DNA from: JAGPFW01 sp964535155
GTDB taxonomy: Bacteria > Patescibacteriota > WWE3 > UBA101185 > UBA10185
Direction of reading: 5' to 3'
Length of the DNA: 38,274 nt
NCBI GenBank assembly: GCA_964535155.1
Contig: CAZHSR010000003.1
Span: forward strand, 1-38,274
In this document: positions 26,639-33,660 of the stretch, one piece after another
Layout of the letters: each line of letters begins with the position of its first letter
Numbering within the stretch: the first letter of the stretch is position 1
Notes under the pieces: generated by a model
Told to the model about the DNA's origin: nothing
The model's input: only the letters and a program-made list of their open reading frames with translations
Databases searched by the model: none
Made by a program: the position numbers and the translations under genes

Positions 26639-26645
26639 AAAAGTA

Positions 26646-27806
26646 ATGAGTTTAACTACAACTGCCAAAAACACCAAACTTGCCTTTTGGCTCTCAATAA
26701 TTTTTATAATCGTCTTTCTTTTGGGGAGGTACATTTTTATACCAACCTTGAAAACCGCCTATAATAGGGCTTTTCCTCCAAAAAATCCTCCAAATCCAGT
26801 ATATGGACTTTTAGATCCAATTGAATTTGAGCCGCAAAGAATCCTTAATACAACGCCTCCAAAATATACTTTATTTACAAAAGATGGAAGATTACCTGCA
26901 GATTTACCTAATAGAGCCACAGTTTATACATATGCACAACCTGCTTTTTCATATGAGGCTGGAAAAAGAGCTTCTGCTGATGCTAGTAAATTAGGGTTTT
27001 CAGATGCTACACTTTCCACAAGTTTAAAAGGCAACGAATATAGATGGGTTGACCCTGCAACAGGAGCAAGCCTTTTTGTTGACATAACAACTTCCGAATT
27101 GGAAATGAAAATTCCTGCATATTCTTTATTTGGAGCATTTAAACCAGGTTCTATAAACAGGGTAACTGGTCCCTCCACAGCTAAATCTATTTTGCAAAAT
27201 ATTGGCAGATTTTGGGATCCTTTATACACAAGCGGAACTCAAACTACAGAAATGGGAATTGTTAGAAATAATGGAATTGTTTACACAGCATTTCAAGGGG
27301 AAGCAGAAGTAGCAAGAGTTGACTTTTTTAGATCTGTTAATAATGTCCCACTTGTTGGCCCTGTTTATAAAGAGGGTTTAATTAGAATGGTGGTTGCAAT
27401 ACCAGAAAAGGACCAGGTTATAAGGAGGAGCCCTTATATTTATTACAATGTGAGGGAAATTGTGCAAAATTCTCAAGCTACTTATCCATTACTTCCTATT
27501 GCAACAGCTTGGGAAGAAGTTGCCAAAGGCGAGGGCGTAATTTCTTTTGTAAGACCAGGCACTCAAAGCGTTTTTGATGAATATAAGCCAATTAGAGTTA
27601 GTGAGGTTTTAATAACTGATATATTTTTGGCCTATTATGATGACACTAGAGAACAACCTTATTTACAACCTATTTATGTTTTTGAAGGAAGCTATACTGG
27701 ACCCGATAATTCTAAGGGGGGAATAGCTATTTATTATCCTGCAGTTTCTGGAGAATGGGTGAAGAAGGAAGAGGTTGAGACTGAGGCGATTGTGCCGGGA
27801 CAATAA
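26646..27806 (+). CDS. Membrane-anchored extracytoplasmic protein, function unknown
   Basis: 386 residues. A single N-terminal helix (LAFWLSIIFIIVFLLGRYIF) is followed by a Pro-rich stretch (PPKNPPNPVYG) and a large soluble region predicted to face outward. That region is rich in beta-type sequence, with WVDPATGASLFVDI, YIYYNVREIVQNSQ and YLQPIYVFEGSYTGPD; the last part resembles substrate-binding-like repeats only loosely. There are no cysteines, catalytic motif or lipobox that I can identify. The gene stands alone between two minus-strand genes. Confidence 0.75.
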   Translation: MSLTTTAKNTKLAFWLSIIFIIVFLLGRYIFIPTLKTAYNRAFPPKNPPNPVYGLLDPIEFEPQRILNTTPPKYTLFTKDGRLPADLPNRATVYTYAQPAFSYEAGKRASADASKLGFSDATLSTSLKGNEYRWVDPATGASLFVDITTSELEMKIPAYSLFGAFKPGSINRVTGPSTAKSILQNIGRFWDPLYTSGTQTTEMGIVRNNGIVYTAFQGEAEVARVDFFRSVNNVPLVGPVYKEGLIRMVVAIPEKDQVIRRSPYIYYNVREIVQNSQATYPLLPIATAWEEVAKGEGVISFVRPGTQSVFDEYKPIRVSEVLITDIFLAYYDDTREQPYLQPIYVFEGSYTGPDNSKGGIAIYYPAVSGEWVKKEEVETEAIVPGQ

Positions 27807-27847
27807 TTTATTTTACAGCGGAGTTTTAAGAGCAAATCTCAAGAGCG

Positions 27848-28831
27848 CTAGTACCAAACGAAATTATTCTCCAACCAGTTAAGAATTGCCTTTGTTTCGG
27901 GGAATCTAGCCTCACTTCCCATTAGAATTATTAACAAATCCTTGTCTTCATCTGCATATTCATAAATTAAAACTTCCCTTGCCTGACTTGTTGTACCAGT
28001 TTTAATTCCTACGGATCCTGAAATTTGGGTTAAAAGCTGATTTGTTGAGTAAATTGTTCTTGGGATATTACCTGTTTCTAGGTTATAAAAAGGCTTGGCA
28101 TAAATTTCTTTAATTAAGGCATTTGCCTTTGCTCTTTGTGCCAAAATGTAAAGATCCTTTGCTGTAGACTTATGAGAATAATCAAAGCTGTCAAAGCCAA
28201 CGGGATTGGTAAAAATTGTATTTACCATGCCAAATTGAAGGGCTTTTTGGTTCATCAGTTGAACAAAAGTCTCTTCGGTTGTGGCGGTGTTAGCTAAAAT
28301 ACATGCAGCATCATTTGAAGAGGAAATCAGGGTCGCATGCAGAAGGTCTTTTACTGAAATTTCTTCGGCGAGGGTCAGGTCCAGGCGATTTCCTTCTACA
28401 TTTAGACACTTTTCTGGCGTATTAGATATGGGCAAGATTTCATCTAGGGAGTAAAGATCTAAACTCACTAATGCTGTCATAAGCTTTGTTGTTGAAGCTG
28501 GTGCCAAAATTGTGTCGGGATTCTTTTGATAAAGGATTCTTGTTGTGTTTAGATCTGCAACCAAAACCGATTTTGCTGATAAAGTAGGGAATTTTGCTTT
28601 TGTGGCGTTTGTGTTGGCGGCTCCTACTGCATGGGGGATTTTTGTCATACTTCCCAGAGTCACGGGATATAGTGTGAGGGATAATCCCTCAACCGAAAAG
28701 AGCTTCTCCCTATTGAGAAGGGTAAAAACCACAATTGCCACAAGGATTATCCTTCGCTCAATCCACACCAAGACTTTCAGTAAGGCATTAAGTGAAATTT
28801 CGTTAAGGATTATCCCTCGGACTATAGGCAT
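27848..28831 (-). CDS. dacA: D-alanyl-D-alanine carboxypeptidase (PBP5 family) with a repeat-derived N-terminus
   Basis: 327 residues. The penicillin-binding triad is complete: S113-T-T-K116, S171-S-N173 and K277-T-G279. The enzyme trims the terminal D-Ala of peptidoglycan stem peptides outside the membrane. The N-terminal ~50 residues precede and include the single membrane helix (RRIILVAIVVFTLL), and are encoded across three copies of the 13-bp palindrome, giving RGIIL, RRIIL and EGLSL. There is no C-terminal amphipathic anchor, so the N-terminal helix must hold it. It starts three bases after the aspS stop with no Shine-Dalgarno site, so coupling is likely. Confidence 0.9.
   Translation of the reverse strand: MPIVRGIILNEISLNALLKVLVWIERRIILVAIVVFTLLNREKLFSVEGLSLTLYPVTLGSMTKIPHAVGAANTNATKAKFPTLSAKSVLVADLNTTRILYQKNPDTILAPASTTKLMTALVSLDLYSLDEILPISNTPEKCLNVEGNRLDLTLAEEISVKDLLHATLISSSNDAACILANTATTEETFVQLMNQKALQFGMVNTIFTNPVGFDSFDYSHKSTAKDLYILAQRAKANALIKEIYAKPFYNLETGNIPRTIYSTNQLLTQISGSVGIKTGTTSQAREVLIYEYADEDKDLLIILMGSEARFPETKAILNWLENNFVWY
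28676..28817. repeat. Palindrome array 4: three copies at 65- and 63-bp pitch
   Basis: GAGGGATAATCCCTC spans 28676-28690 (core 13-mer from 28677). AAGGATTATCCTT starts at 28742 and AAGGATTATCCCT at 28805. In the first copy both arms changed together (AAGG/CCTT to AGGG/CCCT), which keeps the symmetry. A further imperfect copy (AAGGATAACCCTT) begins at 28995 inside aspS. Confidence 0.8.
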
Positions 28832-28834
28832 TAA

Positions 28835-30124
28835 TTATGGCTTTAATCTTTTTACATCCCTTGGCAAATAGGTTGCTTCCTTTATTGTAGGCAAATCCAA
28901 GATTTTCATGACAATTCTACCTGGGCCAATTCCTGCCCCTCCATGAGGCGGACAGCCATATTTAAAGAACTCCAAATAGTCATGAATTGACTCCAAGGAT
29001 AACCCTTTGCCTTCTGCCTGAGCTTTTAACACATCCAACCGATGCTCCCTTTGCGCTCCAGTTGTAATTTCCACACCTTTATAAAGCAAATCAAAGCTCT
29101 TGGTAATTTCCGGCCTATCTTCATATCGCATATGATAAAAAGGTCGCGCGTCTTTATACCAATTTGTGACAAAGACAAAGTCATGCCCAGTTTCCTCTTT
29201 TATAATCTCGCAAATTCTTCGCTCCTCTTCCGGGCTTATGTCATGCTCTTTTTCGCTAGGCACTCCAGCTTGAGCCAGCTTTTCCTTTATTTCCACCATC
29301 TCCAACCGAGGGAATGGGCGCCCAGGCACTTCCAGATGGGGCAAAACAGTGGATTTGAGCTGTTCAAATCCAGATACAATGGCAGATTCCAAAACATCCA
29401 TAACTTCTTCGGGTCCATTTATGTAAGAAATCTCAAAGTCCCATCCAGTAAATTCGGTTAAATGCCTAGTTGTAAACGAAGGTTCTGCACGAAATACAGG
29501 TCCCGTCATAAAGACCTTTTCCAACCCAGAAGCCATAGCCATTTGCTTGTAAAACTGAGGAGATTGTGCCAAATAGGCCTTTGTCTCAAAATAACCGACC
29601 TCAAAAACATCAGCGCCAGACTCACTTGGGGCACTCATAAACGAAGGAGTATACAGCTGAACAAAATCGTTTTCCAAAAAGTATTTGCGGAAACCCTCTT
29701 CCAATTGAGTCCAAACCTTAAAAATTTGCTGCTTTTCCGGTCGACGCAAATCCAGCCAACGAAAATCCAATCGCTTTGAAACATCAACTTCCCCCCCACT
29801 TTTCTCAAAAACCACAGGAATTGCAAGTTCTGGAGCTGCTAAAGATAAAATTTCCATATCAGATACGGCAATTTCTACGCCATTAGGAGCTTGAGCTTCT
29901 TCTTTTACCAAGCCTTCCAGGGAGATAACCGATTCCAAAGTTAAATCTGCAATTTTTGGAAATGCCAAAGAGTCCGCACGAATTACAGCTTGAATTGTGC
30001 CTGTAATATCGCGAAGGTTTAAAAATTTAATCTTTCCTTGATCGCGAATACTTTCCACAAAACCAGATACTTGAGCAGTTTTGCCAATTTGAGATTTAAT
30101 TTGGCTTATTTTTGTTCTTTCCAT
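28835..30124 (-). CDS. aspS: Aspartyl-tRNA synthetase, archaeal-size (no GAD domain), probably also charging tRNA-Asn
   Basis: 429 residues, class II. The N-terminal OB domain (VSGFVESIRDQGKIKFLNLRD) binds the anticodon. Motif 2 is FRAEPSFTTRHLTEFTGWD and motif 3 GAGIGPGRIVMKIL. Bacterial AspRS is usually about 590 residues with a GAD insertion; this lacks it and matches the archaeal/AspRS2 type, which is often non-discriminating and works with GatCAB. A T-box-like leader and a strong promoter lie upstream. A second TATAAT (30136-30141) ends 11 bases before the ATG, and no Shine-Dalgarno site is visible. Confidence 0.95.
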   Translation of the reverse strand: MERTKISQIKSQIGKTAQVSGFVESIRDQGKIKFLNLRDITGTIQAVIRADSLAFPKIADLTLESVISLEGLVKEEAQAPNGVEIAVSDMEILSLAAPELAIPVVFEKSGGEVDVSKRLDFRWLDLRRPEKQQIFKVWTQLEEGFRKYFLENDFVQLYTPSFMSAPSESGADVFEVGYFETKAYLAQSPQFYKQMAMASGLEKVFMTGPVFRAEPSFTTRHLTEFTGWDFEISYINGPEEVMDVLESAIVSGFEQLKSTVLPHLEVPGRPFPRLEMVEIKEKLAQAGVPSEKEHDISPEEERRICEIIKEETGHDFVFVTNWYKDARPFYHMRYEDRPEITKSFDLLYKGVEITTGAQREHRLDVLKAQAEGKGLSLESIHDYLEFFKYGCPPHGGAGIGPGRIVMKILDLPTIKEATYLPRDVKRLKP

Positions 30125-30158
30125 ATATATTAAAGATTATAACTTTTTACTTGTTTTT

Positions 30159-30181
30159 TGGGGAATTTTGGCCCCATTTTT
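30159..30181 (+). terminator. Terminator-like hairpin on the plus strand between the T-box and aspS
   Basis: TGGGG-AATTTTGG-CCCCA followed by TTTTT on the plus strand. No plus-strand gene ends here. On the minus strand the hairpin is followed by an A-run, so it cannot be an ordinary terminator of the aspS leader. Confidence 0.4.
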
Positions 30182-30223
30182 ACAATGATAAGCCACAGAT
30201 TACTGAGCTTTGCAATGCAAATG

Positions 30224-30330
30224 CTAGGGTCCCTAATCTAAGGACGGTGCCACCTAGAACTTTTATCTCTTTTTAATATTAAAAACTCGGGAGGTGTCAC
30301 GGTCTCCGTCATTGTTTTTGTTATTGGGGT
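30224..30330 (-). promoter_or_regulatory. T-box riboswitch-like leader of aspS with a minimal Stem I
   Basis: On the minus strand, GGTGGCACCG matches the T-box core GGTGGNACCG. CTAGG (30253-30257) pairs with CCTAG (30224-30228), and GTCC (30242-30245) with GGAC (30229-30232), leaving the seven-base bulge TGGCACC (30246-30252) as in the T-box antiterminator. The fourth bulge base, C, fits a G discriminator base, as in tRNA-Asp. Upstream, GGAG (30304-30307) and CTCC (30290-30293) close a ten-base loop holding GAC (30296-30298) followed by A, an Asp specifier. A TTTTTAAT/ATTAAAAA hairpin lies between. Transcriptional or translational control is not evident. Confidence 0.8.
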
Positions 30331-30331
30331 T

Positions 30332-30359
30332 AGTATAGGGGATTTGGAGGGGTTGTCAA
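30332..30359 (-). promoter_or_regulatory. Sigma70-type promoter of the aspS leader
   Basis: -35 TTGACA (30354-30359) and -10 TATACT (30332-30337) with a 16-base spacer. Transcription should begin about 200 bases before aspS, just ahead of the T-box. Confidence 0.75.
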
Positions 30360-30410
30360 TGGAAATGAATTACCCAAACCTAAGGAATAAACTATCAGGG
30401 GGAAATTTGG

Positions 30411-30416
30411 TACAAT
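30411..30416 (+). promoter_or_regulatory. Extended -10 TGGTACAAT of the tRNA gene
   Basis: Lies 14 bases before the mature tRNA 5' end; no clear -35. Confidence 0.45.
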
Positions 30417-30430
30417 AGTTGGCATGGTGA

Positions 30431-30506
30431 GGGGCGGTAGCCAAGGTGGTCACGGCACCGGTCTGAAAAACCGGCGATGTGGGTTCGACTCCCACCCTCC
30501 CCACCA
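30431..30506 (+). tRNA. tRNA-Phe (anticodon GAA)
   Basis: 76 bases with the CCA end encoded. The anticodon arm is CCGGT-CTGAAAA-ACCGG with GAA at the anticodon, the T arm GTGGG-TTCGACT-CCCAC, and the D stem GCC/GGC. The acceptor stem GGGGCGG/CCTCCCC has one C-T mismatch at the fifth pair (30435 with 30498). The variable loop is four bases. Confidence 0.92.
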
Positions 30507-30591
30507 TAGAAATATACACCCGCTTTATTCTTTCATATCAGCAATAGATTTTTCGATTTTAGATATAGTGGGTAATAAATAGTTCGACTGA

Positions 30592-30597
30592 TATAAT
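30592..30597 (+). promoter_or_regulatory. Extended -10 TGATATAAT, 6 nt before the ATG at 30604
   Basis: Perfect hexamer with upstream TGA; predicts a leaderless mRNA. Confidence 0.6.
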
Positions 30598-30603
30598 ATA
30601 AAT

Positions 30604-31227
30604 ATGCCAAAAATGCCACTAAACGAAAAAATAAATCCGAAGCACACCTGCTTACTCGTAATAGATATACAAGTTGATTTTGCTTCCCCAAAGGGATTAC
30701 TTGGAAAAAAGGGGAGAGATTTATCAGAAGTAGCACCCCTGTTAGAAAATTTAGAAAAGACAATCAGTACAGCAAAAGAAAAGGATGTATTAACTCTGTA
30801 TACCCAGCAAATTTACGATAGAGAAAACTTAACAGATTTACAAAAAGAGCAGTACGATTTAGATGGGAAATTAGTAACTTGTGATTTTAGCACTAATGGA
30901 TACAAATTCTATGAGATTAAACCCCCTCAAAAAGATGTGTATGTTAAATATAACTTTAATGCCTTTTCTAACCCAGACTTGGTAAACAGACTGAATAAAG
31001 AGTCCATAAAAACAATGATAATTACTGGAATGGATACAATATACTGTGTTGAAACGGCAATAAGAAATGCTTTTGATTTAGGTTACAAAGTAGTTGTACC
31101 TAAAGATTTGGTTGCAGGAAATGCAAAAAACAAAGATTTAGCTGAAAAAACTTTAGCAATGGCAGGCAGAATGGGTGTAACGACTACATCGGATGAGATT
31201 ATTAGGATATGGAGTACTGAGTACTAA
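30604..31227 (+). CDS. Isochorismatase-family cysteine hydrolase (nicotinamidase-like)
   Basis: 207 residues. The catalytic triad of the family is visible: D21 in VIDIQVDF, K115 in VYVKYNFNAF and C148 in TGMDTIYCVETAIRNAF. KYNFNAFSNPDL is the usual substrate-side loop. Members hydrolyse nicotinamide, ureas or isochorismate; the exact substrate cannot be read. A pyrazinamidase/nicotinamidase role for NAD salvage is plausible, but the metal-binding D-x-H-x-x-x-H set of nicotinamidases is not seen. It is the first of a run of separately promoted plus-strand genes. Confidence 0.87.
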   Translation: MPKMPLNEKINPKHTCLLVIDIQVDFASPKGLLGKKGRDLSEVAPLLENLEKTISTAKEKDVLTLYTQQIYDRENLTDLQKEQYDLDGKLVTCDFSTNGYKFYEIKPPQKDVYVKYNFNAFSNPDLVNRLNKESIKTMIITGMDTIYCVETAIRNAFDLGYKVVVPKDLVAGNAKNKDLAEKTLAMAGRMGVTTTSDEIIRIWSTEY

Positions 31228-31267
31228 CAAGAAAAAAGTTCGCAACATCGTTCATAATACCCCACCA

Positions 31268-31273
31268 TATAAT
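31268..31273 (+). promoter_or_regulatory. -10 TATAAT, 6 nt before the ATG at 31280
   Basis: Perfect hexamer; decides the Nudix start and predicts a leaderless mRNA. Confidence 0.6.
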
Positions 31274-31279
31274 TTAAGT

Positions 31280-31690
31280 ATGGAAAAACATGTTATGGCT
31301 AAAATAGGACAATATGTTCTAATACTTCAAAATGGAAAAATTTTGCTTCTAAAAAGGGCTGGTTCAGATAGTTGGTCTTTACCTGGAGGTAGATTAAATG
31401 AAGAAGATACCCCAAGAGAAGCAGTAAAAAGAGAAATTGAGGAAGAAACAGGTCTGTCCATAGACAATCTTCATCCATATGAGGTACTTCTACTAAAGGA
31501 TAGATATCAAACAAAATATTCGGTTTTCTTTACCTGCAATGTAATAAATGTAAAAGAAATTATCTTAAGTGAGGAACATTCTGAATATGATTTTTTCGCG
31601 AGGGATCAACTTGAAAATTTCAAGGATATTGACGACAGTATCGAAATTAGAAATATGTTAGTGAAGTTTCTAGCTGAAAAAAGTTCATAA
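31280..31690 (+). CDS. Nudix hydrolase
   Basis: 136 residues from the ATG at 31280; the in-frame extension to 31193 lies over the promoter and the previous gene. The Nudix box spans residues 37-59, G-x5-D-x7-REIEEETGL, with Asp where the first Glu of the consensus usually stands. The metal-binding REIEEE core is intact. Such enzymes hydrolyse nucleoside diphosphates linked to another group; house-cleaning of damaged nucleotides or sugar nucleotides is typical. The specific substrate is unknown. Confidence 0.9.
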   Translation: MEKHVMAKIGQYVLILQNGKILLLKRAGSDSWSLPGGRLNEEDTPREAVKREIEEETGLSIDNLHPYEVLLLKDRYQTKYSVFFTCNVINVKEIILSEEHSEYDFFARDQLENFKDIDDSIEIRNMLVKFLAEKSS

Positions 31691-31728
31691 TATCTTTCGC
31701 AAGAATCCACCATAAAAAACTGTGCTGT

Positions 31729-31734
31729 TATAAT
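31729..31734 (+). promoter_or_regulatory. Extended -10 TGTTATAAT, 6 nt before the ATG at 31741
   Basis: Perfect hexamer; predicts a leaderless mRNA. Confidence 0.6.
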
Positions 31735-31740
31735 ATCCAC

Positions 31741-32328
31741 ATGAAAGATACAATTCAAAAAGTCAATAACTCCTTTAACACACTTGTAATGTTTATCCTT
31801 TTTTCTGGAGCATTATATTTCATATATTACTCACTAGAAGAATCAAAACCTCAATATTTGTTATTTTCAGCATTGGTTTATTTATTGGGTTTGTTTGTAA
31901 GAACGCGATTTGTACGAGAAGATTATGATAGTAAATTCACAGAGACTGGTTTATTCTTTATCTCCTTCCTTCTAACGGCATATTTACTTTATATTGCAGG
32001 TATAGACCAAAACATTAAGAATTACTTACCTGATAAAATTTTAATACAATCAGGATTTGCCTTTGTATGGTTTCTTGTAATACACATCCTTTCCCAGATT
32101 AAAAATAGTTACTGGAGATTTATATCTATTTTAGTATTTGTTGGTCTTGTTTTAATAAGCGAAGTGTTTAAAGACTTTTTCAATTCTTTTTTCATGGAAA
32201 ACAAGGAGATGGCAAATTTTATAATTGGAACTCCAGTACTTTATTTGTTCATGACAGTTTTTGGGATTGACCATATTATAGCGAGAGTTTTTGGTTTGAA
32301 ATCAGACGAACTACAAAAGATAAAGTAA
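31741..32328 (+). CDS. Multi-helix membrane protein, function unknown
   Basis: 195 residues with about six hydrophobic segments, for example LVMFILFSGALYFIYYSL, YLLFSALVYLLGLFV and FIIGTPVLYLFMTVFGI. Loops are short, with charged stretches VRTRFVREDYDSKFTE and the C-terminal GLKSDELQKIK. I recognise no family, conserved polar motif or signal peptide. It has its own promoter between the Nudix and DUF3800 genes. Whether it works with them is not indicated by overlap or coupling. Confidence 0.75.
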   Translation: MKDTIQKVNNSFNTLVMFILFSGALYFIYYSLEESKPQYLLFSALVYLLGLFVRTRFVREDYDSKFTETGLFFISFLLTAYLLYIAGIDQNIKNYLPDKILIQSGFAFVWFLVIHILSQIKNSYWRFISILVFVGLVLISEVFKDFFNSFFMENKEMANFIIGTPVLYLFMTVFGIDHIIARVFGLKSDELQKIK

Positions 32329-32384
32329 GGAAAAAAACTCCAGCAAGCCCAAGTATTTGTTCGCTTTTTAAGACTTATAATTGA

Positions 32385-32390
32385 TATAAT
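32385..32390 (+). promoter_or_regulatory. Extended -10 TGATATAAT, 6 nt before the ATG at 32397
   Basis: Perfect hexamer; predicts a leaderless mRNA. Confidence 0.6.
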
Positions 32391-32396
32391 ATATCT

Positions 32397-33179
32397 ATGG
32401 ACTTAATGTATATCGATGAATCTGGGGATACTGTTCCGCTGTCCCAAAAGGGAAAGAAATTTTTAGTACTTACGGGGTGCATAATAAATGAAAGCAATGC
32501 ACTGAAAATTGAATTGCAATTTAGAGACATAAAAAAAGCGTTTTATCAAGACGAGAATATAGAAATAAAATCCAACTTCTTGCGTTATGCTAATCCAGAT
32601 CTAGAAGAAAATTCTCCACTAAAGCTAAATTCTAGGGAGAAATATAATGAGTTAGAGGAAAAAGTAACGGAGTTTCTAAAAGGAGTTGATATTGCCCTAT
32701 ATTCAGTGGTAATAGATAAAGAGGCATACTGGGATCAATACCCTTCGCAAAACCCTTATAATATCGCATATGTATTTTTGTTGGAGAGGTTTCAAAGGTA
32801 TCTAAAAGGGAAAAACTCAAACGGAATATGTGTTATCGACCCACGCGAAGGTCAAGTAGAAAAACACTACATGGGAAATGAACTTTCTAAAATACACAAC
32901 AGCATGCGATGGGAAAACACAGATTTATGGAGAAGTTGCCCGAATATAATAGAAAAACTGCTTTTTTCTCAATCCGACGCTACTATTGGGATTCAATTGG
33001 CGGACTTATTCTGTTACCCAATATTTAATGTATTTGAATATAACAAAACCAAAGAAGAGTATTGGCGATTCGCAGAGTTAAGTTATCCAAAATTAGTCAA
33101 GCACAACGGAAGAATTGATGGTATTGGTCTAAAATATTTCCCTGATAAAACGAAAAAAGACCTTCGGTTCTTCACTTAA
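32397..33179 (+). CDS. DUF3800 protein (predicted RNase H-like fold)
   Basis: 260 residues. The opening MYIDESGD is the signature of DUF3800, and GIQLADLFCYPIF near residue 200 is the second conserved block; between them DPREGQ may supply another acidic site. The acidic residues D7, E8 and D11 with the later Asp suggest a metal-dependent nuclease fold, but activity is not established for the family. DUF3800 genes are common in accessory and defence-associated regions. The stop codon lies inside the downstream terminator stem. Confidence 0.87.
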   Translation: MDLMYIDESGDTVPLSQKGKKFLVLTGCIINESNALKIELQFRDIKKAFYQDENIEIKSNFLRYANPDLEENSPLKLNSREKYNELEEKVTEFLKGVDIALYSVVIDKEAYWDQYPSQNPYNIAYVFLLERFQRYLKGKNSNGICVIDPREGQVEKHYMGNELSKIHNSMRWENTDLWRSCPNIIEKLLFSQSDATIGIQLADLFCYPIFNVFEYNKTKEEYWRFAELSYPKLVKHNGRIDGIGLKYFPDKTKKDLRFFT

Positions 33180-33189
33180 GGTCTTCTTT
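33157..33189 (+). terminator. Terminator-like hairpin overlapping the end of the DUF3800 gene
   Basis: AAGACCTT (33157-33164) pairs with AAGGTCTT (33178-33185), followed by a broken U-run CTTT. The stop codon TAA is within the right arm. Confidence 0.55.
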
Positions 33190-33304
33190 CGATGGGCGCG
33201 ATTACCTCGCGACCATGTAAATAATAGCAAGGCGAACAACTCATTGTCAAACAGCTTCGTTTAAAACCATGTACAAGCCTACATTTTACCCTCCCAACAA
33301 CTGG

Positions 33305-33310
33305 TATAAT
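33305..33310 (+). promoter_or_regulatory. Extended -10 TGGTATAAT, 6 nt before the ATG at 33317
   Basis: Perfect hexamer; decides the start of the 112-residue gene. Confidence 0.6.
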
Positions 33311-33316
33311 AAGAAT

Positions 33317-33655
33317 ATGGAACACAGAATTTTATTAACACAAGAAGAAGCATTTGAATTAAGCAAAGAATTAGAAATTCTTAGTGTGGGTTATGTCAAA
33401 GATGAATACACAGGGAATAACCGTATAAGAGTTGATGCCTCTGGGGATATACGCCAAAAAGATTATCCAACGCCTGTAAAAGGAACAACTGTAAGATTCT
33501 CTGCCAAGTGCAAACTCGGAAATACAGAGGATGTTTGGTTTGAGGTTAAATGGACAAAGGATAAGGTGAGATTTGAAATTGAATTTGAAGGGGAAGTACC
33601 AGAAAAATTTAAGGATAGACCTAATTTAAGGGGTTGGCAGATCTTGGAGGAATAA
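33317..33655 (+). CDS. Hypothetical small charged protein
   Basis: 112 residues from the ATG at 33317; the in-frame ATG at 33269 would read through the promoter. It is rich in Lys and Glu, has one cysteine and no membrane helix. The middle (TTVRFSAKCKLGNTEDVWFEVKW and KVRFEIEFEGEVPEKF) alternates hydrophobic and charged residues, suggesting a small beta domain. I recognise no family. It is the last of the separately promoted plus-strand genes, and is convergent with the YggT-like gene five bases away. Confidence 0.65.
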   Translation: MEHRILLTQEEAFELSKELEILSVGYVKDEYTGNNRIRVDASGDIRQKDYPTPVKGTTVRFSAKCKLGNTEDVWFEVKWTKDKVRFEIEFEGEVPEKFKDRPNLRGWQILEE

Positions 33656-33660
33656 AAGGA

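Noticed and set aside
3248..28817. The palindrome arrays as CRISPR arrays
   Set aside because: The repeats are only 13 bp, with two or three copies and 50-52-bp spacers, lie partly inside genes, and no cas gene is present.
30152..30160. Shine-Dalgarno site for aspS in the run near 30152-30163
   Set aside because: It is about 30 bases from the ATG and its sense-strand sequence is CCCCAAAAAAC, not purine-rich GGAGG.
30159..30181. Intrinsic terminator of the aspS T-box leader
   Set aside because: On the aspS strand the hairpin is followed by A residues; the U-run belongs to the opposite strand.
30224..30330. T-box read on the plus strand
   Set aside because: The conserved GGTGGCACCG and both helices read correctly only on the minus strand, which also carries the promoter and aspS.
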